Of a stretch of 58,356 nt of DNA, positions 17,227-25,036 are shown in pieces. The position numbers and the translations under genes were made by a program. Location of the stretch: positions 1-58,356 of the forward strand of contig JAFURC010000008.1 of assembly GCA_017472015.1 (NCBI GenBank), in the 5' to 3' direction. Each line of letters opens with the position of its first letter. Position 1 is the stretch's first letter. The notes under the pieces were generated by a model. That model did not search any database and was not told the origin of the DNA. It saw nothing but the letters and a program-made list of their open reading frames with translations. Source of the DNA: Bacilli bacterium (GTDB lineage: Bacteria > Bacillota_I > Bacilli_A > RF39 > UBA660).

Positions 17227-18219
17227 TTAAAATTTTTTCGATTTATATAATACTTTACTTCTTGTTTTACATTCTTCTTGATCTATACTTGGAAACTCAT
17301 CTATTGTACTAGACCACTGTTTATATTTTTCTAAATTTTTTCGCATTTCTATCCATTTTTTTGCTTCACTACCACTATGTGGATCGTGTTTAATATGGTA
17401 ACTTCCAACTTTTAGTGGAATTATAGGTAAATGATTAGAGACTGCTAAAAAGCCAAGGGCAATATCTTCTCCTCCCCAACCAACAATCCATTCAGGATAT
17501 CCACCTATTTCCAAAAAATCTCTTTTGTATATGGCTAGAGTATGGGAAATTACCATACTAGGTAAATCCCAAAAAGCTATTGTCTTTTCTTTTTTTACAC
17601 CTAAAGTTCTAAAAGCATTAGTGTTTTTATAAATTTCTATTAGATTATTTTTATCACAATTATTAGTAGTAGAGCCACAATTTGAAACAGTTAAATCTAA
17701 ATAGTCATCATTAATAGTTGTTTTCATACGCCAATCATTTTGAAAGTCAGCTTCCTTCCAATTTTCAAAAGTTGGAACATTTTCATAATCAAGGGTATCT
17801 CTAAATCCTAAAACTATACCTTTTTGATTAGTTAAAAGGAGTTTTTTAGCATTTTCTATGAAATTTGGTGATAATATCATATCTTGATCTAAAAACAAAA
17901 TTAAATCCCCATCTGCATATACAGCACCGGTATTATTTGCTGCTGGTGCATTATAGTTTTTATTATGTCTAACAACAGTAAAATTAAAATTATAATCTTT
18001 TATTATCGAATTTGGATTATCATCAAGTCCATCAAAAACAGTTACCACTTCATAAATACCATCGAGTTTGGATAAATGATTTAATACTTCTTTTAAATAT
18101 CTTGGATGATAAACAGGTATTACAATACTTAAATTTAAATTTGAATTTAAAGTGTTATTTTCTTGAAAATTAATCCAGTCATTGTTAAAATTTGAAGCAT
18201 TTTCATATAATTTTCCCAT
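17227..18219 (-). CDS. Family 2 glycosyltransferase (galactosyltransferase-type C-terminus)
   Basis: 330 residues, cytosolic GT-A fold. The N-terminus carries LSIVIPVYHPRYLKEVL (nucleotide binding), a metal-binding site LFLDQDM (D111 and D113), and a C-terminal WGGEDIALGF acceptor-site motif like that of GalNAc/galactosyl transferases. No membrane segment. It would move a sugar from a nucleotide donor to an unknown acceptor. It is 14 bp upstream of the kinase gene. Confidence 0.87.
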   Translation of the reverse strand: MGKLYENASNFNNDWINFQENNTLNSNLNLSIVIPVYHPRYLKEVLNHLSKLDGIYEVVTVFDGLDDNPNSIIKDYNFNFTVVRHNKNYNAPAANNTGAVYADGDLILFLDQDMILSPNFIENAKKLLLTNQKGIVLGFRDTLDYENVPTFENWKEADFQNDWRMKTTINDDYLDLTVSNCGSTTNNCDKNNLIEIYKNTNAFRTLGVKKEKTIAFWDLPSMVISHTLAIYKRDFLEIGGYPEWIVGWGGEDIALGFLAVSNHLPIIPLKVGSYHIKHDPHSGSEAKKWIEMRKNLEKYKQWSSTIDEFPSIDQEECKTRSKVLYKSKKF

Positions 18220-18243
18220 ACTATTTCTCCAAATCAGTTTTTA

Positions 18244-19062
18244 CTAAATCAAACGCTTTTTTAATATTTTTCTTTTTTCTATAAATTCTTCTTTCGATGA
18301 TGTTTGATATAAAATATGTTCTTTTAATAAATTTAAAAATTCTTTAGAATTAGACCAATTTGTTTGAAGTAATAATTTTTCATTCCATTTATCACCGGGA
18401 AAATGTTCATTTCCAAGTGCAAATGCCATTACCATTAAACATCTAACTATCCTTGTTGACATTACTTCATAAAGGAATATATCTCCTCTATTTGCTGCTG
18501 AATCTAATTTTCCCTCTAAAAGTGAGTTTGCTGTATCAAAGTATTCTTCTTTTAATGCAGTTAATAATTTTTTTGAAAAATTCAGGGCTATTTTCTTTAA
18601 CTCATATAACTCTTCATTACACTTAATTAATGGTTTTTCATGAATTATTGATGAAGCTAAACCACTTGGCATATATCCAAGACCTAAATCATGACAATCA
18701 TGTAAAGGTTCTACATTACCATTAATGTAATTTAAAATTCTTTCTTTTGTTTCATAGATATTTCTATATCCTATTTCAAAATATAAATCATCTATCACAA
18801 AAAACGAATGAGGACCCCAGGGCATAGTATTGTTCCATAAAAAAGAATCACATCTTTTATGTTTGGCATTAAGTTTTGTTAAACATTCTGTAAGTTCTTC
18901 AACTGATGGAGGATTAGTACGCACATAAAAATACATTTCAACATCTGAATGTTCATCTTCTAAATTATGACATCTCGATCCTCCTAAAGTTACTCCACAA
19001 CAATCAGGTAACAAATTTGAAATTTCTTCTGCTACTAATCTAATTAATTTTTCATCTTTCAT
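18244..19062 (-). CDS. Nucleotidyltransferase (DUF4037/ANT-like)
   Basis: 272 residues. The polymerase-beta-type motif GGSRCHNLEDEHSDVEMYFY gives GGSR at 27-30 and the metal ligands D40 and E42, then a third acidic strand (FEIG). The C-terminal helical half resembles aminoglycoside/lincosamide nucleotidyltransferases and DUF4037 proteins. It would transfer an NMP to a small molecule. As the first gene of the five-gene operon it is preceded by TAGAAAGG and a sigma-A-like promoter (-35 TTGACT). Confidence 0.82.
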   Translation of the reverse strand: MKDEKLIRLVAEEISNLLPDCCGVTLGGSRCHNLEDEHSDVEMYFYVRTNPPSVEELTECLTKLNAKHKRCDSFLWNNTMPWGPHSFFVIDDLYFEIGYRNIYETKERILNYINGNVEPLHDCHDLGLGYMPSGLASSIIHEKPLIKCNEELYELKKIALNFSKKLLTALKEEYFDTANSLLEGKLDSAANRGDIFLYEVMSTRIVRCLMVMAFALGNEHFPGDKWNEKLLLQTNWSNSKEFLNLLKEHILYQTSSKEEFIEKRKILKKRLI

Positions 19063-19109
19063 TAGTTCACGACCTTTCTATTTTATATCAAAAATCTTCT
19101 CATTTAACT

Positions 19110-19138
19110 ATGTTAATAATTTTTATTATTATAGTCAA
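19110..19138 (-). promoter_or_regulatory. Promoter of the five-gene operon
   Basis: Minus strand -35 TTGACT (19138-19133), 17-bp spacer, -10 TAACAT (19115-19110). The -10 is weak, so basal expression may be low or activated. Confidence 0.5.
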
Positions 19139-19139
19139 T

Positions 19140-19560
19140 TATATTTATATAAATTTTACACTTTGCAATCTGCTTTTTCTAATAATACCATTATTGTTTA
19201 AAAGGTAAGACTAATTCTAATCCTACCATCTTTTGAGTACTATTTACTGAACTGTAACCATTTCTTTCTCATATTTACAATCGCGGAAAATAGTATTCAT
19301 TCATATTGGTAATCTTTAATATTTTTTATTTTTAATCATATTTTTCCTCTGCAAATTTATATTAAATAAACTAACTAATAAATATAAAATATTAAAGAAT
19401 TTTTATAAAACAAAGAATTAAAATAATTAAAAAAAAATTTCTCTAAAAGAATTTTTAAATATCAAACAAATTCGTAAATTCAAAAAGAAAAATTTTCATT
19501 TTTTTGTATTTTATAATAATTTATCTATTTACTATAATAGTTCCTACTTAACCTAATAAA
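19140..19560. other. Gene-free AT-rich stretch
   Basis: No credible gene is present. A loose inverted repeat (TACTATTT near 19240 and AAATAGTA near 19300) and runs of A/T are visible, typical of decayed DNA at the edge of an acquired cluster. Confidence 0.4.
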
Positions 19561-19700
19561 ACATTCCCTATTTCTTGTAAAGATGTAATTACTGATGTTA
19601 AAATTAAAAGAATATCAGGATCTATTTTTTTGCGAGTAATACACTTTTTAATTTATCGCGTTTTACAACAGGTATTCCTCGAACATCATTAGGTATTATA
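19561..19700 (-). pseudogene. Frameshifted gene remnant after the helicase gene
   Basis: Reading the minus strand from about 19700, one frame gives NDVRGIPVVKRDKLKSVLLA and stops at a run of seven A (19631-19625); shifting frame there continues as DPDILLILTSVITSLQEIGN with a stop near 19555. A single base change in the A7 tract would join the two. The family is not recognised; it may be an old regulator or toxin-antitoxin gene. Confidence 0.35.
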
Positions 19701-19703
19701 AAT

Positions 19704-21974
19704 TTATTTATTATTTTCTATTAAATTATAAAGTTCATTTATAAAAGGACTTCGTTTTTTCGGATCTTTATTAACAAGTAAATAAACATAATTCTTAGTT
19801 CTTGTTAAGGCAACATAAAAAAGTCTTCTCTCTTCAGCATAAGGAATCTCTTCTTCTTCAGGAAAATCAAAAAATAAGGCTTTTAACCAAAATAAACTTT
19901 GATTACTTTTAGGAAAATTATCATCAAGTCCAATTAATATTACTTCATCACTACTTATTCCTTTAGCTTTATGAATTGTCATTCCATCTAAAACTAAATC
20001 TTCTAAACCAACAAATTCAATTCTTGTTCCTATTCCATCTTTTAAATCATCATCTAAAAAACATCTATTAATTATTTTATTAGTTCTTCCTAAAATAGTT
20101 ATTTCATGATTTTTATTTTTCTTATGAATTTTTTTAATTAAATCTTTTAAAGTATCATATTCACAATTTGATTCAAATAAAATAAATCTAATTGGTTTAT
20201 AAAGATGTTTTAAAGAAAATAAATCTTTCTTGATTTGTTTTTTATTTTTCATGATAAATTTACCAGTTGTGTCAATTAATTCTTGACTATTTCTAAATGT
20301 TTTACTTATTTTAAATAATTTAGCACCTGGAAAATATTTATTAAAATTATAAATATAATCTATTTTAGAACCAGCAAAACTAAATATAGTTTGAAAATCA
20401 TCACCTACGGCTATAACTTTTGCTTGGTTTTTCAAGACAATATTTTTAGTAAATTCATATCTATCTCGTGAAATATCTTGATATTCATCAATTATTAAAT
20501 AATCAAAGTTTAAATTATTATTATTTCCAACTCGGTATAAATAGCGATTAGCATAGTATATCATATCACTAAAATCAAAAGCATATATTTCTGAACCATA
20601 TAATTTTTTTTGGTAATAGCCATAAAAATCATTAATATATTTAAATTGCAAATTAGCTAGTTCTTTTTCTTCACCATTTAATTTATTTAAATAAGTTAAA
20701 ACTATTTCTCGGTAATTTTCCCTATTTAAAGATGATTTTATAGTATCAATTGTATCATATAAGAACTTTTTATATAAATATATTTGCGATGTTTTATTAT
20801 TATCTAACATTTGATAAAAGATTTCTTTTTGATTTCTTGGTTTTAATTTAATGTTAAAACTTAATAAATTAGTTTTTAAAGCATTTATTAAATCAGATTC
20901 ATTCATACATGTTAATTTTATAAATTTATTATGATGTTTTTTGTGATAACTTTCTTTTTGTTCCATGATTTTTTTATATCTTTTATAGTCATTATCACTT
21001 GTATCTTTAGATAAACCAAAGTATTCTATATAAATAGGTTCACCATTTACTTCTATTGTAAAATCAGGTTTATAGGTTCTGTTGTCATCCATGGTTTCTT
21101 TATAAATTTTTTCATAGTAGTATTCAATGTTATTTAAATATAAGAAATTAGCAATTATGGCTTCACCTTTTGATTTAACAAGTTCACCTTTTATGGTAAC
21201 TGGTTCTTCTCGATTGATATCTTTTTCAATTTTTTCTTTGATGTAAGTTTTTAAATCAAGAGTTTCTAAATACTTCGTTCTTTTATAATCTTCAAAGTAG
21301 TCATCAAAGTTTTGAAATTTATCATAGTTATTTATAAAATGATTACCAAATACAAATCTTTTAGAGCCTTGGTTAACATCTATAAAAATATCTAATATTT
21401 CTTTTATTTTATTTTTGTATGGAAAAATATTCGTTTTAAAGTATTCACAGAAAATATGTTCTCTTTGATTATTATCAACTATATGGCATTTATGATCTTT
21501 AAAAATTTCTCTTATATACATCATTCCAAGACTGTGAAAAGTCATAACATTTACTGGAGTTGATAGGTCATAAACTATTCGATTACCTAATTCTTCACAA
21601 GCTTTTTTGGTATAACTCATAACAACTATTTTATTTGGATCAACTTTTTTTATATCGACTAAGTATTTAACTTTTGAAGCAATTGTTGTGGTTTTACCAC
21701 ATCCAGCCCCGGCTATTATTAAAGAAAAATCTTCATCTGCTAAAATGGCTTTTATTTGATCTTTGTCTAAAATAATATTTTTATCAACTTCTTCATACAT
21801 GTTTAAAAAATAATCTTTGTATTTTAAATAGTTTTTTTCTAAGAATTTTTCATTATATTCATCTAAATTAAAATCTTTTGGAATTATATTCGGATAACTT
21901 TTTTCTATTAATTCATATAAAAATTTTGAAATGTATTCTTTATTATATAGTTTTTCAAGAAAGTTATTTTGCAT
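19704..21974 (-). CDS. UvrD/Rep-type superfamily 1 helicase with inserted nuclease domain
   Basis: 756 residues. SF1A motifs in order: IIAGAGCGKTTTIA (Walker A, residues 86-99), SYTKKACEELGNR, MTFHSLG, YLIIDEYQDISRDRYEF (Walker B), GDDFQTIFSF, FRNSQELI, and the C-terminal MTIHKAKGISSDEVI and FYVALTRTK. Between the helicase halves (about 255-345) is a PD-(D/E)XK-like segment: KSKGEAIIANFL, YKPDF and IYIEYFG. This arrangement is known in DNA helicase IV-like proteins. A role in DNA repair or restriction of foreign DNA is possible. It is monocistronic. Confidence 0.88.
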   Translation of the reverse strand: MQNNFLEKLYNKEYISKFLYELIEKSYPNIIPKDFNLDEYNEKFLEKNYLKYKDYFLNMYEEVDKNIILDKDQIKAILADEDFSLIIAGAGCGKTTTIASKVKYLVDIKKVDPNKIVVMSYTKKACEELGNRIVYDLSTPVNVMTFHSLGMMYIREIFKDHKCHIVDNNQREHIFCEYFKTNIFPYKNKIKEILDIFIDVNQGSKRFVFGNHFINNYDKFQNFDDYFEDYKRTKYLETLDLKTYIKEKIEKDINREEPVTIKGELVKSKGEAIIANFLYLNNIEYYYEKIYKETMDDNRTYKPDFTIEVNGEPIYIEYFGLSKDTSDNDYKRYKKIMEQKESYHKKHHNKFIKLTCMNESDLINALKTNLLSFNIKLKPRNQKEIFYQMLDNNKTSQIYLYKKFLYDTIDTIKSSLNRENYREIVLTYLNKLNGEEKELANLQFKYINDFYGYYQKKLYGSEIYAFDFSDMIYYANRYLYRVGNNNNLNFDYLIIDEYQDISRDRYEFTKNIVLKNQAKVIAVGDDFQTIFSFAGSKIDYIYNFNKYFPGAKLFKISKTFRNSQELIDTTGKFIMKNKKQIKKDLFSLKHLYKPIRFILFESNCEYDTLKDLIKKIHKKNKNHEITILGRTNKIINRCFLDDDLKDGIGTRIEFVGLEDLVLDGMTIHKAKGISSDEVILIGLDDNFPKSNQSLFWLKALFFDFPEEEEIPYAEERRLFYVALTRTKNYVYLLVNKDPKKRSPFINELYNLIENNK

Positions 21975-22033
21975 ACTACCACCTAGTATAACTACACCAT
22001 AGTTTTTAAAAAAATAGTAACTAAAAGTACCTA

Positions 22034-22063
22034 AAAAAATAAAAACCCTTGAAAATCAAGGGT
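22034..22063 (-). terminator. Terminator after tRNA-His
   Basis: The 8-bp stem ACCCTTGA/TCAAGGGT with a 3-nt loop is followed on the minus strand by TTTTATTTTTTT, 12 bp after the tRNA. Confidence 0.8.
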
Positions 22064-22074
22064 AATAATCAATC

Positions 22075-22151
22075 TGGGGTGGAATAAGGGGATCGAACCC
22101 TTGCATACCAGAGCCACAATCTGGCGTGTTAACCACTTCACCAATTCCACC
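22075..22151 (-). tRNA. tRNA-His (GUG anticodon)
   Basis: A clean cloverleaf on the minus strand: acceptor GTGGAAT/ATTCCAC with the extra G-1 opposite C73, the hallmark of histidine tRNA, anticodon loop TTGTGGC (GTG) and encoded CCA. Confidence 0.95.
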
Positions 22152-22278
22152 AAATCAATAGATATATTATCATAAAAAAGTGATTGTGGCAACTAAATTT
22201 TAACTTTTTTTGAAAAAAAGTGGTTTTTTTATATAAATCATAAAAAATATGCTATTCTATTAGTAGAAAAGAGGTTTT

Positions 22279-23217
22279 ATGAAAATAGGAATAATTGGTT
22301 GTGGTGCTTATGGAATTGCTTTATCTTCCCTTTTTGATTTAAAAAATATAGAATTAACTATGTGGACTAAATTAGAAGATGAATACGAAGAATTAGTAAA
22401 TAATCGAACTAATAAGTTAAATGATAAAATTAAGTTTACTATAAGTTTAGAAGAAATTACTCTTCGAAATGAGGCTTTAATTTTAGCAATTCCTGCAAAG
22501 TTTTTAAAAGATGTTATTTTTGAGTTAAAGAAATATTATAATGGTCAACATATTTTAATTGCAACTAAAGGAATGATTGATAGTAATTTAATAAGTAGTT
22601 ATTTGCATGATGAATTAAATACTGAAAAAATTGCTTGTATATCTGGTCCATCATTTGCAAGTGATATTCTAAAAAAAGAAATAATTGGCTTAACACTTGC
22701 TTCTAATAATGTTGTTACCTTAGATTATTTTAGGTGTCTTTTTAAAGATACTTATTTGGATATTGAAATTACCCATGATATAATTGGAGTTCAATTAAAT
22801 GGTATTTTAAAAAATACTATGGCAATTGCCTCAGGAATTTTAGATGGTATTAAAGTTAGTAAATCAACAAAAGCCAAGTTTTTAACAGATATTTCTAAGG
22901 AAATTAAAAAGATTATCAACAATTTAGGTGGAGATTTTAAAACATTTGACACGTATTCTGGAATTGGCGATTTATTACTAACAACTACAAGTCAAGAAAG
23001 TCGAAATTATACATTTGGTCTTTTAATTGGAGAAAATAAAGATTTTAAGTCTTACTTAGAAAATAATACTGTTGAAGGTGTTGAAAATTTAAGAAATATT
23101 AAAAATCTTTTTAAAAAAAACCGGATAAAATCAAGAATAATCGACATTTTATTTGAAATTGTCTACTTAAGTCAACCAAAAGAAAAAGTAATTGAATATT
23201 TAAAAAATGGTAATTAA
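22279..23217 (+). CDS. gpsA: Glycerol-3-phosphate dehydrogenase [NAD(P)+]
   Basis: 312 residues. It reduces dihydroxyacetone phosphate to glycerol-3-phosphate for phospholipid synthesis. The N-terminal Rossmann motif is GIIGCGAYGIAL, the substrate loop reads CISGPSFASDI, and the catalytic lysine lies in LNGILKNTMAIASGI; the C-terminus has YSGIGDLLLTTTSQESRNY. Slightly shorter than the usual 330 residues. The start follows GAGGTTTT. It stands alone on the plus strand. Confidence 0.95.
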   Translation: MKIGIIGCGAYGIALSSLFDLKNIELTMWTKLEDEYEELVNNRTNKLNDKIKFTISLEEITLRNEALILAIPAKFLKDVIFELKKYYNGQHILIATKGMIDSNLISSYLHDELNTEKIACISGPSFASDILKKEIIGLTLASNNVVTLDYFRCLFKDTYLDIEITHDIIGVQLNGILKNTMAIASGILDGIKVSKSTKAKFLTDISKEIKKIINNLGGDFKTFDTYSGIGDLLLTTTSQESRNYTFGLLIGENKDFKSYLENNTVEGVENLRNIKNLFKKNRIKSRIIDILFEIVYLSQPKEKVIEYLKNGN

Positions 23218-23310
23218 TTAAAACACATAATTATTACTATTTTTTTATTTTGTTTATAATTCGACAAATTATATGACAATTATTCCTAGTTTAAATTTTA
23301 ATTTAAGATC

Positions 23311-23335
23311 AAAAAAAGTAAGAATAAATCTTACT
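23311..23335 (-). terminator. Terminator of the oxidative stress operon
   Basis: The stem AGTAAGA/TCTTACT (23317-23323, 23329-23335) is followed on the minus strand by TTTTTTT, just past the rubrerythrin stop. Confidence 0.75.
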
Positions 23336-23346
23336 CATAAAACATT

Positions 23347-23886
23347 TTAATAGTTTTCAGCTTTAACTTCAAAATAACTTTGAGGGTGAGCACATACTGG
23401 GCACATTTTTGGTGCTTTTTTACCAATTACAATATGACCGCAGTTACGGCATTTCCAAATAGTATCGCCTTCTTTAGAAAATACTAAACCACCTTCAATG
23501 TTAGCGATTAACTTACGATATCTTTCTTCATGTTCTTTTTCAATTTTTGCAACACCTTCAAATAAGTTAGCAATTCTTGTGAATCCTTCTTCTCTGGCAA
23601 CTTTAGCAAACTCATCATACATATCTGTCCATTCATAGTTCTCACCATCAGCTGCATCATTTAAGTTTTCTAAAGTATCTGGTACTTCCCCACCATGTAG
23701 TTCTTTAAACCACATTTTAGCATGTTCTTTTTCATTGTTAGCAGTTTCTTCAAATATAGCTGCTATTTGTTCATATCCATCTTTCTTAGCTTTACTAGCA
23801 TAATAACTATATTTGTTTCTAGCTTGACTTTCTCCTGCAAACGCAGTCATTAAATTTTCATATGTTTTACTTCCTTTTAGTTCCAT
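23347..23886 (-). CDS. rbr: Rubrerythrin
   Basis: 179 residues: a ferritin-like diiron domain ([17 protein letters not shown], then [14 protein letters not shown] and [14 protein letters not shown] with ExxH ligands) and a C-terminal rubredoxin-like FeS4 domain (CRNCGHI, then CPVCAHP). It reduces hydrogen peroxide in the cytosol of anaerobes, receiving electrons from rubredoxin-type donors. It starts directly after the stop of the Fur/PerR gene, so all three genes are one unit. Confidence 0.97.
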   Translation of the reverse strand: MELKGSKTYENLMTAFAGESQARNKYSYYASKAKKDGYEQIAAIFEETANNEKEHAKMWFKELHGGEVPDTLENLNDAADGENYEWTDMYDEFAKVAREEGFTRIANLFEGVAKIEKEHEERYRKLIANIEGGLVFSKEGDTIWKCRNCGHIVIGKKAPKMCPVCAHPQSYFEVKAENY

Positions 23887-24261
23887 TTATATTCCTCCTT
23901 TATCACTAAGACATTTTTTACATATGCCTTGGAAACTAATTTCATAATCTAATACTTTATTACCATCTAAATTTTCGTGATTATTATTTGGAATTTTTAA
24001 ATCTAAGATTTTTTTACATTTTAAGCATATAAAATGCGCATGGAAATCATCTATTTTATCATATCTATCGATATTATCAGGCATTTTAATTCGTTTAATC
24101 TTTAAACTATCAACTAAATTGTTTAAATTTCTATAAACAGTTCCTAAACTAATATTAGGAATTTCTTCTTTAGATTTTTGATAAATCATATACGCATTCG
24201 GATGATCATAAGAATTGTTTATTATTTCTAAAATTAAATCTCTTTGTTTACTTTTTCGCAT
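23887..24261 (-). CDS. Fur-family peroxide sensor (PerR-like)
   Basis: 124 residues. Winged-helix DNA-binding N-terminus with NISLGTVYRNLNNLVD, regulatory metal ligands in DDFHAHFICLKC and the structural zinc pair GICKKC. Fur, Zur and PerR are hard to tell apart by eye, but location between a rubredoxin-flavin reductase and rubrerythrin, plus a Fur/PerR-type operator before the operon, argues for a peroxide-responsive autoregulator. Its start codon follows the previous stop without a gap. Confidence 0.85.
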   Translation of the reverse strand: MRKSKQRDLILEIINNSYDHPNAYMIYQKSKEEIPNISLGTVYRNLNNLVDSLKIKRIKMPDNIDRYDKIDDFHAHFICLKCKKILDLKIPNNNHENLDGNKVLDYEISFQGICKKCLSDKGGI

Positions 24262-24861
24262 TTATTGCCTTTCGAAAGCATCCTTTCCTGCTCCACATAT
24301 TGGACAAATAAAGTCATCTGGTAAAGTCTCTCCATAATAAATGTAGCCACATAAAGTACAAACATAAGCGGTTTTATTATCATTGGTTTTAACTTTTAAA
24401 AGTTCATCTTTATGTTCTTGATAATATTGATAAGTCATAGGTTCAAAGTTTTTAAAACGTTTAGAATCAATTACTTTTCCTATAAAAATATTATGTGTAT
24501 TCGTATCAACTATATCAACTAACTCGCAATATAAATATCCAAGTGAATCTTTTAAAACTTTTACACCATCAAGTTCTAAATAATCATAATCATCGAATTT
24601 ATTAATTTCTCTTGACGTGTTAAAGCCAAAAGTTTTAATAACTTCTCCGTTTATGTCATTACCTAAAATAGAAATAGCAAATTTTTTATTTTTCTTTATC
24701 ATTTCATTGGTATAGTTATTTTTATTGATACAAACACTTATTAATGGTTCTTTATCACTTGATACTTGTAAAACTGTATCAACTATACAAGCTGAATCAT
24801 TTGTTGATGCTATAAACATACCTGAGATAATATCTCTTATAATATCTTTTTCTTTTTCCAT
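24262..24861 (-). CDS. Flavin reductase-rubredoxin fusion (high-molecular-weight rubredoxin)
   Basis: 199 residues. The first 150 form a flavin reductase-like FMN-binding split barrel ([32 protein letters not shown]). The last 35 form a rubredoxin with both CxxC knuckles ([20 protein letters not shown] then PICG). Such proteins pass electrons from NAD(P)H to rubrerythrin or flavodiiron proteins. Being first in an operon with rbr fits that role as its electron donor. Confidence 0.9.
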   Translation of the reverse strand: MEKEKDIIRDIISGMFIASTNDSACIVDTVLQVSSDKEPLISVCINKNNYTNEMIKKNKKFAISILGNDINGEVIKTFGFNTSREINKFDDYDYLELDGVKVLKDSLGYLYCELVDIVDTNTHNIFIGKVIDSKRFKNFEPMTYQYYQEHKDELLKVKTNDNKTAYVCTLCGYIYYGETLPDDFICPICGAGKDAFERQ

Positions 24862-24894
24862 TTAAAATTCCTTTCATAATAATTACAAAATAAA

Positions 24895-24909
24895 TAGTAA
24901 TGATTACTA
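24895..24909 (-). promoter_or_regulatory. PerR/Fur box of the oxidative stress operon
   Basis: A perfect 7-1-7 palindrome, TAGTAAT-g-ATTACTA, the classical Fur-family operator geometry. It sits right after the -10 box, where a bound repressor would block the start site. The regulator is probably the operon's own second gene. Confidence 0.8.
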
Positions 24910-24913
24910 GTTA

Positions 24914-24942
24914 AATATAACAAAATATTTTTAAAATTGCAA
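24914..24942 (-). promoter_or_regulatory. Promoter of the oxidative stress operon
   Basis: Minus strand -35 TTGCAA (24942-24937), 17-bp spacer and extended -10 TGTTATATT (TATATT at 24919-24914), overlapping the operator region. Confidence 0.7.
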
Positions 24943-24962
24943 CTATTTTAATCAAAAATATG

Positions 24963-24995
24963 AAAAAACTATCAAAGTTAGAAATTTTGATAGTT
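24963..24995 (-). terminator. Terminator of the fibre/lectin operon
   Basis: A 10-bp stem AACTATCAAA/TTTGATAGTT is followed on the minus strand by T residues, about 40 bp after the lectin-like gene. Confidence 0.78.
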
Positions 24996-25036
24996 CTTAT
25001 CTTTTAATTATATTAAATTGAAATACCTTTTATTAC

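Noticed and set aside
16304-19062. Aminoglycoside or lincosamide resistance genes
   Set aside because: The kinase and nucleotidyltransferase share only the fold; operon context with a glycosyltransferase and aminotransferase favours biosynthesis.
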